Of a DNA stretch of 64,000 nt, positions 1 through 8,825 are shown one piece after another. Position 1 is the first letter of the stretch; the number at the start of each line of letters is the position of its first letter. The DNA is from Pseudomonas baetica (GTDB lineage Bacteria; Pseudomonadota; Gammaproteobacteria; Pseudomonadales; Pseudomonadaceae), in the NCBI RefSeq assembly GCF_002813455.1, contig NZ_PHHE01000001.1, positions 682,001 to 746,000 on the forward strand. Reading direction: 5' to 3'. The notes beneath the pieces were generated by a model. The model had not been told where the DNA came from and did no database searches. It saw only the letters and a list, made by a program, of their open reading frames with translations. The position numbers were made by a program, and so were the translations under genes.

Positions 1-444
1 TTGTACTTCGGACTTGCTGCCGAAGTAGCGGCCGGCAAAGCCGTTTTCGTAGTCGGTAATCAGGCCGAACGGGACGTATACGCCGAGGCCGAATGCCCAG
101 TGATCGTCGATCGGTTTGACGTAGAAGCCCATAGGTACGGAGGTGAAGGGCACCATGTCGCCTTTGTTGCTGCCGCCGTTAGGGCTGGAGCTACCGTCGC
201 TGATATCGGTCTTGGCGTCGAGGAAGGCAACACCGCCAGTCACTTGTTCGCGCTTGAGGCGCGACATGCCGGCAGGGTTGCCATAAACAGTGCTTGCGTC
301 GTCGGCAGAAGAAGATCGCCCGGCGTACCCAGTCCCCATCCCGCTAATGCTGTGTTCGTTGATGGCAAAGCCAGCGGCGAAAATCTGCGTGGATGCCAAG
401 GTAACGGCAAGGCTAAGGGTGGTTTTGAGCATTACTTTTTTCAT
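1..444 (-). CDS. FadL/OmpP1-family outer-membrane transport protein (N-terminal part)
   Basis: The gene reads leftward and runs off the window, so only the first 148 residues are present. They start with a signal peptide (MKKVMLKTTLSLAVTLAS..., cleavage near the FAAGFAIN junction). The motif AINEHSISGMGTGYAGRSS followed by STVYGNPAGM is the hatch-region signature of FadL/OmpP1 porins, which take up long-chain fatty acids and other hydrophobic substrates across the outer membrane. The start is supported by AGGAG seven bases upstream. The exact substrate cannot be told from the fragment; an aromatic-hydrocarbon type (TodX) is the alternative. Confidence 0.88.
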   Translation of the reverse strand, partial: MKKVMLKTTLSLAVTLASTQIFAAGFAINEHSISGMGTGYAGRSSSADDASTVYGNPAGMSRLKREQVTGGVAFLDAKTDISDGSSSPNGGSNKGDMVPFTSVPMGFYVKPIDDHWAFGLGVYVPFGLITDYENGFAGRYFGSKSEVQ

Positions 445-590
445 TATTAGAACTCCTGGTGATCACCGGGGCGAAAATTACCAAGATTTTCGTCCCAGCG
501 CTATAGTCCGTATGCCTTGAGTTAGAGCGGTTTTGTAGGACAATCCGACCAAAATGGCGGCCTGTTGGGCGATGTTGTAAAACCACCGGG

Positions 591-1073
591 TCAGCAAGCG
601 ACCTGATTCAGCGGTGAAACACAGGTTTGCCAGGCGCAGGTAAAATCGCGAAGACGACCTTGGGGCTGGAAGGTCTGACGCCAGATGCGCGCCATGCCGA
701 GCAGATCGCCTGGTTCGGGAAGGGCAGGGTTTTGTTCTTCCACCAGCAGCCAGGCGATGGCGGTGGCGTAACGCAGATTGACAGTCAGTTCCAGGTGCGG
801 GCCGCTGAGAAAAGCATGCTGGCTGGCGAGGCCGCGAACCAGGCTGGCACGCTCCGGATCGAGCGCCAGATAGTGATCCCAGAGCGCTTGATGGCGGTGC
901 TCGGCGATGCGGTAGAGGCCGTGGCCTCGGCGGTCATGCAGGGCTGACCCGAGGGCGGACTGGCTGGCGGCGATGCCCAGCAACAGAGATTCGGCAGTTG
1001 CGGTGTGGCGTCCCAGATATATCAAAGTAGGACGGATCACATAGCGACACAGTTCGCTGGCAGCGATACCCAT
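591..1073 (-). CDS. Conserved hypothetical protein
   Basis: A 160-residue soluble protein rich in Leu, Ala, His and Arg, with a well-placed ribosome site (GAGGG) before the ATG. It has no signal peptide and no clear transmembrane segment. Its start (MGIAASELCRYVIRPTLIYL) and Arg/Trp-rich C-terminus (ARIWRQTFQPQGR) give it the look of a small conserved Pseudomonas protein. I do not recognise a functional domain. It lies between the FadL-like gene and a small stationary-type protein gene on the same strand, too far from both to be a clear operon. Confidence 0.6.
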   Translation of the reverse strand: MGIAASELCRYVIRPTLIYLGRHTATAESLLLGIAASQSALGSALHDRRGHGLYRIAEHRHQALWDHYLALDPERASLVRGLASQHAFLSGPHLELTVNLRYATAIAWLLVEEQNPALPEPGDLLGMARIWRQTFQPQGRLRDFTCAWQTCVSPLNQVAC

Positions 1074-1296
1074 AAATCCCTCGGATTTTGTTATTGGGCG
1101 GCGATGCCTGAAAGGGGGCCTTGGCAGCGGTGGATCGAATCAGGCTCGCCGGAAGCGGATCACGCCGCTTGAGTTGAAGTGTAGTGTCATATTCGCGACG
1201 TAAAGGCCTGTTTTTAAAATATTTCCGGTTGCGAGTTATAACCGTTATATCCGATGGTGCTTACGCACGGAGACTGAAAAGTGAAACATCAGGCAA

Positions 1297-1328
1297 TAAA
1301 AAGCCCCGCTTTTTAAGCGAGGCTTTTG
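1297..1328 (-). terminator. Rho-independent terminator of the 1351-1575 gene
   Basis: An 11-bp stem (arms 1301-1311 and 1315-1325) with a 3-base loop sits next to an A-rich run on the + strand, so the U tract follows the stem in a leftward transcript. In that direction the one imperfect pair is a G-U wobble. It lies 23 bases past the stop codon of the gene on the minus strand. Confidence 0.8.
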
Positions 1329-1350
1329 CTTTTGCAGCCTTTTCGGCTTT

Positions 1351-1575
1351 TCAGGCAACCAGTGCCTGACGTGTACGGTCGATCACGGCCTGCAGCGGTT
1401 CGGCGCTGGAGTATTGATCGGGGTACAGACGCTCGCTGTGGCGGGCGATTCCGTGTTCATTGACCACCGTGAAGCTGAAGCAGCCTTTGCGAGCGGCCAT
1501 GATCAGGCAGTTCATTGGTGCAAATGCGTTGGTTAGGGTGCGAATGGCATCCTGAGTATGGATTTGAGTAGACAT
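1351..1575 (-). CDS. Small conserved hypothetical protein
   Basis: A 74-residue cytoplasmic protein starting MSTQIHTQDAIRTLTNAF. It has a basic central stretch (AARKGCFSFTVVNEHGIARHSERLYP) and no membrane segment. A Rho-independent terminator follows directly, and GGAACACC precedes the ATG, so it looks like a single-gene unit. I recognise it only as a small conserved Pseudomonas-type protein of unknown function. Confidence 0.6.
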   Translation of the reverse strand: MSTQIHTQDAIRTLTNAFAPMNCLIMAARKGCFSFTVVNEHGIARHSERLYPDQYSSAEPLQAVIDRTRQALVA

Positions 1576-2538
1576 AGTTATTAGGTGTTCCTACAAATGA
1601 CACGGATAAGAACCGTGCAACGTTAAAACGTTCCAGTAATGTCGACCACCATTGGTCGAACAAAGAACCCGACTGGAACAAAGCAGCCAGTTTGAAGCGC
1701 TGATAAGTTGGCGCGCTTGGGCTGGCAGGTAGGTACTTAGGAGGGCAGGCAACACATCAAGGGCAAAGGTTCTGGGCCCGGGGTGAAGATCCTGATCAAT
1801 TTGCAGGTTGGTTCGGTCAGAGTAAGTGGTCTTCGCAACACCCTTTGCATTCATTCAAAGGCAGTGTCGTCACAAGATTTACCTGGAAACCATCGAGGGG
1901 TCGTTCCCGCTTTCTCGGTGTAAGACTTCTGTGAAGAAGGTTGACCGTGGGGATGTGTTCGACCGGAATTGACTTTCAGCTTGGTACTAACGCCGCGGAT
2001 AGTATCGGATCGAAATGGGTAAAGCAAACGCTGGATGGAAAAAGATTGAAATCCTTTGCCGATTTTGCTTGGCGATCCGTTTGGTTGTCCCTGATTGGCT
2101 CAGATCCCGACCGTCGGTCGGTGAAGCTTTTTTCATGGCGCCGCTTCTCAGTGGGCTTTACCCCAGGCAAATGGCCTAAACGACTCGAAACTGTGCATTC
2201 ATATAACCGCGTAACAGGTACTTGTGCACATTAGTTGCGCGGGCTGTAACGACACTGTCACATCAATCCTGACCCCGGTGGCTGCCTGTAACGAAAGTTT
2301 AAGTCAATGAAAAACATCGCTTTTTTTTGTTGGTGAAAAAATCGTCAGTTTGACTGCGGGCCCCATTCTACAAGGCTTTGCGGGGGTTGGAGGGCGGTTG
2401 TCCACTGAGTTATCCACAGCTTCTGTGGATTGTCCCGAGCGCTTGCTCTAGGACGGGCGTGCCGGGTTGTTTTTCGGCTTTACCTGTAAGAAAAAGAGAG
2501 TAGAGTGGCGCGCCTTCCGATCTGTCCCACAGTGTTTT
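1576..2538. other. About 960 bases without a convincing gene
   Basis: No open frame here has both a ribosome site and protein-like composition. The longest (1941-2234, +) is rich in Trp, Ser and Arg and looks spurious. The right end holds a T-run and the inverted TGTGGAT pair at 2410-2432. The stretch probably holds promoters for both flanking genes, and a small RNA is possible. Confidence 0.5.
2410..2432. promoter_or_regulatory. Inverted DnaA-box-like pair (ATCCACA-N5-TGTGGAT)
   Basis: TTATCCACA at 2410-2418 matches the DnaA-box consensus. It faces an inverted TGTGGAT seven-mer after five bases. The same arrangement occurs at 21277-21301, also upstream of a small gene. DnaA binding is an inference from the motif. 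Confidence 0.5.
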
Positions 2539-2862
2539 ATGAAGTTTCGCTCAGTATCAGACTCTGTTACCTCTCAGTCTCCTCATGTTACCCCTCCCAA
2601 GCGATTTTCCGTGCGCGTCGCCGAATGGCTGCTCGACAGCCCGTGCCTGAGCGACAGCCATAATGCCAAACACCTTGCCGGCCGCCTGCTCAAGCAACCG
2701 GCGCGCGAAGGCGTGATCGTCGCGCAGAGCCGTCTCGGTCAATTGATGTGTCGTGAGTGCGGCAATGCCCGCGATCGCCGCATTGGCCAGGATCTTTTGC
2801 GTCAGGCCGCTCGCGCCGGTGATCGTCGCGCGCAGCAGGAACTCGGGCTCATCGAAGACTGA
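2539..2862 (+). CDS. Small Sel1-repeat-like protein
   Basis: 107 residues if started at ATG 2539. A TTG 24 codons earlier would give a Cys/Lys/Trp-rich extension that looks unlike protein. The C-terminal half (AQSRLGQLMCRECGNARDRR, then LLRQAARAGDRRAQQELG) has the A-x-x-x-L-G and A-A-x-x-G-x-x-x-A spacing of Sel1/TPR-like helical repeats. No clear Shine-Dalgarno sequence precedes the start. Sel1 repeats mediate protein contacts; no partner is evident. It lies 61 bases before rmuC and could be co-transcribed. Confidence 0.7.
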   Translation: MKFRSVSDSVTSQSPHVTPPKRFSVRVAEWLLDSPCLSDSHNAKHLAGRLLKQPAREGVIVAQSRLGQLMCRECGNARDRRIGQDLLRQAARAGDRRAQQELGLIED

Positions 2863-2923
2863 GCTGTCCAAGTTCTGACACCTTGGTTAACCTTCAGGCT
2901 TTATCGGATCGGCAGGAGTCGCT

Positions 2924-4402
2924 ATGGCTATGGACTTGACCAGCGTATTGCTCGGTCTCGCAGGCGCTGGGCTGCCGTTATTGGCACTGGCCTGGCAACT
3001 GCAGCGCCGGGCGAGCAACGGGCAAGCGCAAGTGGCCTTGATGGAAGAACGTCTGGCCATGGCGCAACTGGCACAGGACGGGCTCAACGCTCAGCTTGAT
3101 GCCAGCCGCGATGAGATCGCCGATCTCGGCCAGGCCAACGCGGCCAAACAGGCTGAATTGGCGGCGCTGCGTCGCGAAGTCGAGCTACTGCAGATCGAGC
3201 GTGACGATGCCCGGGATGCGTCCCACGCCTGGAACCTCGAGCGCGCCAGCAAGGAAGCCGAACTGCGTCGCCTCGACGCTCAGGCGGCCTCGCTCAATGC
3301 CGAATTGCGCGAACAGCAGGAAAGCCATCAGCAACGTCTCAACGACCTGCAAGGCTCGCGCGATGAGCTGCGTGCGCAGTTCGCCGAACTGGCAGGCAAG
3401 ATCTTCGACGAACGCGAGCAGCGCTTCGCCGAGACCAGTCAGCAGCGCCTCGGCCAGTTGCTCGATCCGCTTAAAGAGCGCATCCAGTCCTTCGAAAAAC
3501 GCGTGGAAGAAAGCTATCAGGCCGAGGCCCGCGAGCGCTTCTCGCTGGCCAAGGAGCTGGAGCGTTTGCAGGCGCTCAACCTGCGCCTGAGCGATGAAGC
3601 GACCAACCTGACTCGCGCCCTCAAAGGCCAGAAAACCCAAGGCAACTGGGGCGAACTGATCCTCGAACGCGTGCTGGAGCATGCAGGTCTCGAGAAGGGC
3701 CGCGAGTACCAGACGCAGGTCAACCTCAAAGGCCCGGATGGCGAGCGCTTCCAGCCGGACGTAATCATTTACTTGCCGGGCGACAAACAGGTGGTGGTCG
3801 ACTCCAAGGTCAGCCTCACGGCCTATCAGCAATACGTGGCCGCCGAAGACGATAGCCTCGGGCAGATCGCGATCAAGCAGCACGTGCTGTCGCTGCGCAA
3901 CCACGTCAAGGGCTTGTCCGGTAAGGATTACAAACGCCTGGAAGGCTTGCACAGCCTGGATTTCGTTTTGCTGTTCGTGCCGATCGAAGCCGCGTTTTCC
4001 GCAGCATTGCAGGCTGAGCCGACGCTGTTCCAGGACGCCTTCGATCGCAACATAGTGATCGTCAGCCCGACCACATTGCTGGCGACTCTGCGCGTGATCG
4101 ACAGCCTGTGGAAGCAGGAACGCCAGAGCCAGAACGCCCGGGAAATCGCCGAGCGCGCCGGGTGGTTGTACGACAAATTCGTGTTGTTCATTCAGGATCT
4201 GGACGAGGTCGGCAATCGTCTGCAGCAACTGGACAAAGCCTACAGTTCGGCGCGCAACAAGCTGACAGAAGGGCGCGGCAACCTGGTCAGCCGCAGCGAG
4301 CAGCTCAAGCTGCTCGGTGCGCGGGCGAGCAAGAGTTTGCCAGCGGATCTGCTGGAGCGGGCGATGACCGATGTCGATGGCTTGGTCGAATTACCGGAAT
4401 AA
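2924..4402 (+). CDS. rmuC: DNA recombination protein RmuC
   Basis: A 492-residue protein, close to the usual length. It has an N-terminal membrane anchor (residues 3-24, LTSVLLGLAGAGLPLLALAW), then a long coiled coil rich in Glu, Gln, Ala and Leu (about 30-240). The conserved RmuC nuclease-like core follows (KTQGNWGELILERVLEHAGL, then FQPDVIIYLPGDKQVVVDSKV with the D...D-x-K pattern of PD-(D/E)XK folds). RmuC limits inversions at short inverted repeats. The start follows AGGAG. A REP element lies directly downstream, where it converges with the sensor kinase gene. Confidence 0.95.
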   Translation: MAMDLTSVLLGLAGAGLPLLALAWQLQRRASNGQAQVALMEERLAMAQLAQDGLNAQLDASRDEIADLGQANAAKQAELAALRREVELLQIERDDARDASHAWNLERASKEAELRRLDAQAASLNAELREQQESHQQRLNDLQGSRDELRAQFAELAGKIFDEREQRFAETSQQRLGQLLDPLKERIQSFEKRVEESYQAEARERFSLAKELERLQALNLRLSDEATNLTRALKGQKTQGNWGELILERVLEHAGLEKGREYQTQVNLKGPDGERFQPDVIIYLPGDKQVVVDSKVSLTAYQQYVAAEDDSLGQIAIKQHVLSLRNHVKGLSGKDYKRLEGLHSLDFVLLFVPIEAAFSAALQAEPTLFQDAFDRNIVIVSPTTLLATLRVIDSLWKQERQSQNAREIAERAGWLYDKFVLFIQDLDEVGNRLQQLDKAYSSARNKLTEGRGNLVSRSEQLKLLGARASKSLPADLLERAMTDVDGLVELPE

Positions 4403-4412
4403 CCGCAAACGC

Positions 4413-4485
4413 TTGGCGAGCAAGCCCGCTCCCACATTGGAATGCATTTCAAACGGTGGGAGCGGGCTTGCTCGCGAAGGCGTCA
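4413..4485. repeat. REPIN (two inverted REP sequences)
   Basis: Two copies of the CGAGCAAGCCCGCTCCCAC motif face each other around a short spacer (ATTGGAATGCATTTCAAA). The element lies between convergent rmuC and the sensor kinase gene. The same spacer type recurs at 8121 and 50686. Confidence 0.9.
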
Positions 4486-4498
4486 GTGAAGTCACCAC

Positions 4499-7400
4499 CT
4501 ACAACGGCACATACCGACTCAATAACGCCCGCAACGCCGCCGGTTTCACCGGTTTGGCCAGATAATCCAGCCCCGCCGCATGCACCTGCGCCACCGTCTC
4601 CGGTCGCCCATCCGCGCTGATCACCACCCCCGGCACCGGCTCGCCCAACGTCGTGCGCAACCACGCCATCAACTCAGTCCCGGTGTCGCCGTGATCGAGG
4701 TGGTAGTCCACCAATGCGAGTTGTGGCCGCACGCCATCCTTAAGTAACGCCGCACATTCCTCACGATTGCGCGCCGTCCACACCTGACAGCCCCAGCGGC
4801 TTAACAGGCTGTTCATGCCGATCAGAATGCTGTCTTCGTTATCGATACACAGCACCCGTGCGCCATTCGGTAACTGGCCATTCATTTCGACAGCGGCGCT
4901 CGCCGGCAGGGTTTGTGTGCGCGCCAGCGGCACACTGACGCTGAACACACTGCCGCGCCCCGGCCACGAGCGCACACGCAATGTATGGCCGAGCACGCGA
5001 CATAAACCATCAGCGATCGCCAAGCCCAGGCCCAGGCCTTTTTCAGCGCGGGTCTGATGGCTGTCGAGGCGTTTGAATTCTTCGAAAATCACCTGCTGCT
5101 TGTCTTCCGGAATACCCGGCCCGCGATCCCACACCTCCAGACACAATTCCCCGTCGCGTCGACGCACACCCAGCAGTACCGGGCCTTTGGCGTAGCGGAA
5201 AGCGTTGGTCAGGAAGTTCTGCAGAATCCGCCGCAGCAATTTGATATCGCTGTCGATGCGCAAGTGGCTGCCACGCACGCGGAAGCTCAAGCCTTGTTCG
5301 TGAGCCAGTGCCTTGAACTCGGCACCGAGTGTATCGAACAGTTCATTGAGCGCGAATGGCTTGCGATCCGGGTTGATCTTGCCGTTTTCCAGACGGGAAA
5401 TATCCAGCAGATCGCTGATCAAGTCCTCCGCCGAGCGCAACGAACTGTCGAGGTGCTGCACCAGTTTTTGCGCCTCGCTGCTCAAGCCGTCGTCCTGATG
5501 AGAGAGAGCGGCGGAGAACAGGCGTGCGGCGTTCAACGGCTGCATCAAGTCATGGCTGACTGCCGCGAGAAAGCGGGTTTTCGACTGGTTGGCGGCCTCG
5601 GCGGTGCCCTTGGCTTCGGTCAACGCGACGTTGAGCTGCGAGAGTTCTTGAGTCCGCTCGCTGACCCGTTGTTCCAGTCCCTCGTTGGCCTCGGTCAGCG
5701 CCTGTTCGGCTTCGCGGAACGCAGTAATGTCGGTGAAACTCATGACGAAACCGCCGCCGGGCATCGGGTTGCCGATCAGCTCGATCACCCGGCCGTTGGG
5801 GAATAGTCGTTCGGAAGTGTGCGCGCGACCCTGGCGCATCCAGTGCAGGCGCCGGGCGACGTGGACTTCCGCTTCGCCGGGGCCACACAAGCCGCGTTCG
5901 GCGTTGTAGCGAATGATGTCGGCAATCGGTCGGCCGACGCTGATCAGGCCGTCCGGGTAGTTGAACAGCTCCAGATAGCGGCGGTTCCACGCCACCAGCT
6001 TCAGCGACTGGTCGACCACGCTGATGCCCTGGGTAATGTTTTCGATGGCGCCTTGCAACAGCGCGCGGTTGAACTGCAAGACTTCCGAGGCTTCGTCGGC
6101 GATGCGGACGACGTCTTCCAGTTGCATTTCCCGACCTTCGATGGCGGCTTTTACTACCGCTCGCGTCGACGATGCGCCAAGCACACCGGCCAGCAGGCGT
6201 TCGGTGTGGGCGATCCACTCACCGTCGGCGTTCTGATTCGGGTTGAAGCCTTTGCCTTGGCGGTAGGCGAAACGGATAAAGCTCTGCCGCGCGCGTTCTT
6301 CACCGACAAAGCGTGCCGCCAGTTGCAGCAAATCGTCGATCTGTACCGCCAGCATCGAGCGCGCACTCGGGCGGGCGCTGATTTCCTGACCGATGAAGCG
6401 CCCGGCCTGCCAGTGCTCCGACACCCGCGTGCGGGACAGCACCGAGACCCAGGCGAACAAGGTGAAATTGCCTGCCAGCGACAGCACCACGCCCTGGGTC
6501 AGCGGTGTGATCGGCAGGTTCAGCGGGTTGCTGTGCAGCCAGGCGAGGCCGGGGAAGGTGTCCAGCGACCAGCCGAGGCTGCGTGCGGCAATCGGCAGGA
6601 TCAGCGTGTAAAACCACAGAAACGTCCCGGCGGCGAGGCCGGCAAACACACCGCGCCGGTTTGCCTGTTTCCAGTACAGCGCGCCGAGCATGGCCGGGGC
6701 CAGTTGCGTCACCGCGGCGAAGGCAATCTGACCGATGGTCGCCAGGCTCGCGGTGGAGCCAAGCAAGCGATAGGCGACGTATGCCAGCAACAGAATGACC
6801 ACGATGCTAACCCGGCGCACCGACAGCATCCACTGGCGGAACACTTCGAACGGGCGCTCGGCGTTGTTGCGTCGCAGCAGCCACGGCAACAGCATGTCGT
6901 TGGAGACCATGGTCGACAACGCCACGCTGGCGACGATGACCATGCCGGTCGCCGCCGATGCGCCGCCAATAAACGCCAGCATCGCCAGCGCCGGATGGGC
7001 CTGGGCCAGTGGCAGGCTGATCACGAACGAGTCCGGCAATACGTCGCTGGGCAGCAGCATCTGACCGGCCAGGGCGATCGGGACTACAAACAGCGCGGCC
7101 AACGCGAGGTAGGCGGGGAACACCCATTTGGCCAGGCGCAGATCCTGCGGATCGATGTTCTCGACCACTGTGACGTGGAACTGCCGGGGCAGGCAGATGA
7201 TCGCCATCATCGCCACACCGGTCTGCACCACCATCGAAGGCCAGTTAATCGTTTCCTTCCAGTATTCCTCCAGGCGCGGGGCGAGCATCGCCTGATTGAA
7301 CAGATCGTCGAAGCCGTCATACAGGCCATAGGTGACGAAGGCGCCGACGGCGAGAAACGCGAACAGCTTGACCAGTGACTCAAACGCGATCGCCAGCACC

Positions 7401-7969
7401 ATGCCGCGGTGGTGCTCCGTGGCGTCGAGGTTGCGCGTACCGAAGACGATGGTGAACAGCGCCAGTACCAGCGACACAATCAGCGCGGTGTCCTGGGCGC
7501 GGGTGCCCATGGCGTCGGCACCGGCGCCGATCAACAGGTTCACGCCGAGGACAATACCTTTGAGTTGCAGGGCAATGTAGGGCAGGACGCCGACCAGACA
7601 AATCAGCGCCACGACCACCGCCAGCGATTGCGATTTGCCGTAGCGTGCGGCGATAAAGTCAGCGATGGAGGTGATGTTCTCCTGCTTGCTGATCATCACC
7701 ATTTTTTGCAGGACCCACGGCGCGCCAACCAACAGCAGGATCGGTCCGAGGTAAATCGGCAGGAATGACCACAACTGTTCGGCGGCCTGGCCGACCGCGC
7801 CGAAAAACGTCCAACTGGTGCAATAAACCGCCAGCGACAGGCTGTACACCCAGGCACGCACTCGCGGCGGCAGCGGCGCACTGCGACGGTCGCCGTAGAA
7901 GGCGATGGCGAACATGATGGCCATATAGGCCAGGGCGACGACGGCGATCAGCCCGGTGGACAATGGCAT
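4499..7969 (-). CDS. mxtR: Hybrid sensor histidine kinase/response regulator with SLC5 transporter domain (MxtR/CrbS type)
   Basis: A 1156-residue membrane sensor. Residues 1 to about 500 form a sodium/solute symporter (SLC5) module of about 13 helices. A STAC-like linker follows, then a PAS domain (about 640-750) and a short coiled coil. The histidine kinase has its H-box at HDLMQPLN (His806), N-box LQNFLTNAFRYA and G-box DRGPGIP. The C-terminal receiver has Asp1088 (LVDYHLD) and Lys1139. This order is that of MxtR/CrbS, which controls acetate use (acs) through the response regulator ErdR/CrbR. The partner is not in the window. The start at 7969 is chosen because GGGAG lies six bases upstream; a longer frame to 8026 adds a Cys-rich, unlikely extension. 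The symbol rests on architecture, and crbS is the other name in use. Confidence 0.88.
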   Translation of the reverse strand: MPLSTGLIAVVALAYMAIMFAIAFYGDRRSAPLPPRVRAWVYSLSLAVYCTSWTFFGAVGQAAEQLWSFLPIYLGPILLLVGAPWVLQKMVMISKQENITSIADFIAARYGKSQSLAVVVALICLVGVLPYIALQLKGIVLGVNLLIGAGADAMGTRAQDTALIVSLVLALFTIVFGTRNLDATEHHRGMVLAIAFESLVKLFAFLAVGAFVTYGLYDGFDDLFNQAMLAPRLEEYWKETINWPSMVVQTGVAMMAIICLPRQFHVTVVENIDPQDLRLAKWVFPAYLALAALFVVPIALAGQMLLPSDVLPDSFVISLPLAQAHPALAMLAFIGGASAATGMVIVASVALSTMVSNDMLLPWLLRRNNAERPFEVFRQWMLSVRRVSIVVILLLAYVAYRLLGSTASLATIGQIAFAAVTQLAPAMLGALYWKQANRRGVFAGLAAGTFLWFYTLILPIAARSLGWSLDTFPGLAWLHSNPLNLPITPLTQGVVLSLAGNFTLFAWVSVLSRTRVSEHWQAGRFIGQEISARPSARSMLAVQIDDLLQLAARFVGEERARQSFIRFAYRQGKGFNPNQNADGEWIAHTERLLAGVLGASSTRAVVKAAIEGREMQLEDVVRIADEASEVLQFNRALLQGAIENITQGISVVDQSLKLVAWNRRYLELFNYPDGLISVGRPIADIIRYNAERGLCGPGEAEVHVARRLHWMRQGRAHTSERLFPNGRVIELIGNPMPGGGFVMSFTDITAFREAEQALTEANEGLEQRVSERTQELSQLNVALTEAKGTAEAANQSKTRFLAAVSHDLMQPLNAARLFSAALSHQDDGLSSEAQKLVQHLDSSLRSAEDLISDLLDISRLENGKINPDRKPFALNELFDTLGAEFKALAHEQGLSFRVRGSHLRIDSDIKLLRRILQNFLTNAFRYAKGPVLLGVRRRDGELCLEVWDRGPGIPEDKQQVIFEEFKRLDSHQTRAEKGLGLGLAIADGLCRVLGHTLRVRSWPGRGSVFSVSVPLARTQTLPASAAVEMNGQLPNGARVLCIDNEDSILIGMNSLLSRWGCQVWTARNREECAALLKDGVRPQLALVDYHLDHGDTGTELMAWLRTTLGEPVPGVVISADGRPETVAQVHAAGLDYLAKPVKPAALRALLSRYVPL

Positions 7970-8120
7970 GCAACACTCCCGACAGAAGACTCCCCGGCAC
8001 TCCTGCCCGGGCGGACAGTCTCGCATGAGTGTGGCGCTTAGTCAGTGTCGACCAAGGTCGTGGCGTGGCGGGGTGTCGCAGGAATGGAACCGGGTGGTTT
8101 TTATGGTGACTGGGCGGGCC

Positions 8121-8190
8121 TCTTCGCGAGCAAGCCCGCTCCCACAGGGGAATGCATTTCAAATGTGGGAGCGGGCTTGCTCGCGAAGGC
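8121..8190. repeat. REPIN
   Basis: Inverted REP pair (CGCGAGCAAGCCCGCTCCCAC and its complement) around the spacer AGGGGAATGCATTTCAAAT. It abuts the stop codon of the TetR-family gene. Confidence 0.9.
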
Positions 8191-8191
8191 G

Positions 8192-8734
8192 TCAGTCCGG
8201 CTGCAACGCGATATCAATCAACCTGTGCAATTCCTCCACTTCAAGCGCCGCCGCTGAAAACAGAATGCGGAACACCACCGGCGCCACCATCAGATTGATC
8301 AGATGATCAACGCTCGGCGCGATCTCATCAGGATGCCGCTCGATGATCGTCTGCAACTGCGCCCCGATAATCGTCACGCAATACCCCGGCGTCGCACTCG
8401 CCTGCACGTCGCGCATCATGTTGCGCCCCGGCTCCGAGCTCATCTCGTCCAGATACTGCTCGGCCCACGCGCGGATATCGCTGCGCAGACTGCCGGTTTC
8501 TGTCGGCTCGCTATCAGGGCGCATGCGGGCGAGGGCGACGTCGGCCAGCAAGGCTGCCAGATCACCCCAGCGTCGATAGATCGTCGACGGCGTCACCCCG
8601 GCGCGCGCCGCGATTTGCGGCACGGTCACGGTCGAACGCTCCTGTTCTTGCAGCAGCGCTTGAACTGCCGAATGAATCGACTCTTGCACCCGGGCACTGC
8701 GACCGCCCGGGCGTAAACCTTCTTTAATAGCCAT
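8192..8734 (-). CDS. TetR/AcrR-family transcriptional repressor
   Basis: 180 residues. The N-terminal helix-turn-helix is clear (VPQIAARAGVTPSTIYRRWG, about residues 40-60), followed by a C-terminal ligand-binding helical domain of the TetR_C type (RAWAEQYLDEMSSEPGRNMM...). It is divergent from an MFS efflux gene 91 bases away, the classic arrangement for a local repressor of a transporter. The perfect palindrome at 8781-8823 is the likely operator. The ligand cannot be told from sequence. Confidence 0.9.
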   Translation of the reverse strand: MAIKEGLRPGGRSARVQESIHSAVQALLQEQERSTVTVPQIAARAGVTPSTIYRRWGDLAALLADVALARMRPDSEPTETGSLRSDIRAWAEQYLDEMSSEPGRNMMRDVQASATPGYCVTIIGAQLQTIIERHPDEIAPSVDHLINLMVAPVVFRILFSAAALEVEELHRLIDIALQPD

Positions 8735-8780
8735 GCGGCAGACCTTAACACAAAGAATTTGCTTTAAGCGTTGGGCGGTA

Positions 8781-8823
8781 GCACACTCCGCAAAAGCAAA
8801 AAATTAGCTTTTGCGGAGTGTGC
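8781..8823. promoter_or_regulatory. Perfect 17-bp inverted repeat, probable TetR operator overlapping the MFS ribosome site
   Basis: The arms GCACACTCCGCAAAAGC (8781-8797) and its exact complement (8807-8823) are separated by nine A/T-rich bases. The right arm contains the GGAG ribosome site (8815-8818) of the MFS gene at 8826. The site could therefore act as a DNA operator and, if transcribed, as an RNA hairpin that hides the ribosome site. It lies in the TetR/MFS divergent gap. Confidence 0.8.
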
Positions 8824-8825
8824 AC

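Noticed and set aside
1941..2234. 97-codon frame in the gene-free region
   Set aside because: Trp/Arg/Ser-rich, no ribosome site, no family resemblance.
5819..7378. 519-codon frame opposite the sensor kinase gene
   Set aside because: It is the antisense of a gene with clear kinase motifs. Its composition (Gln/His/Arg/Gly rich, no domains) is typical of antisense frames in high-GC DNA.
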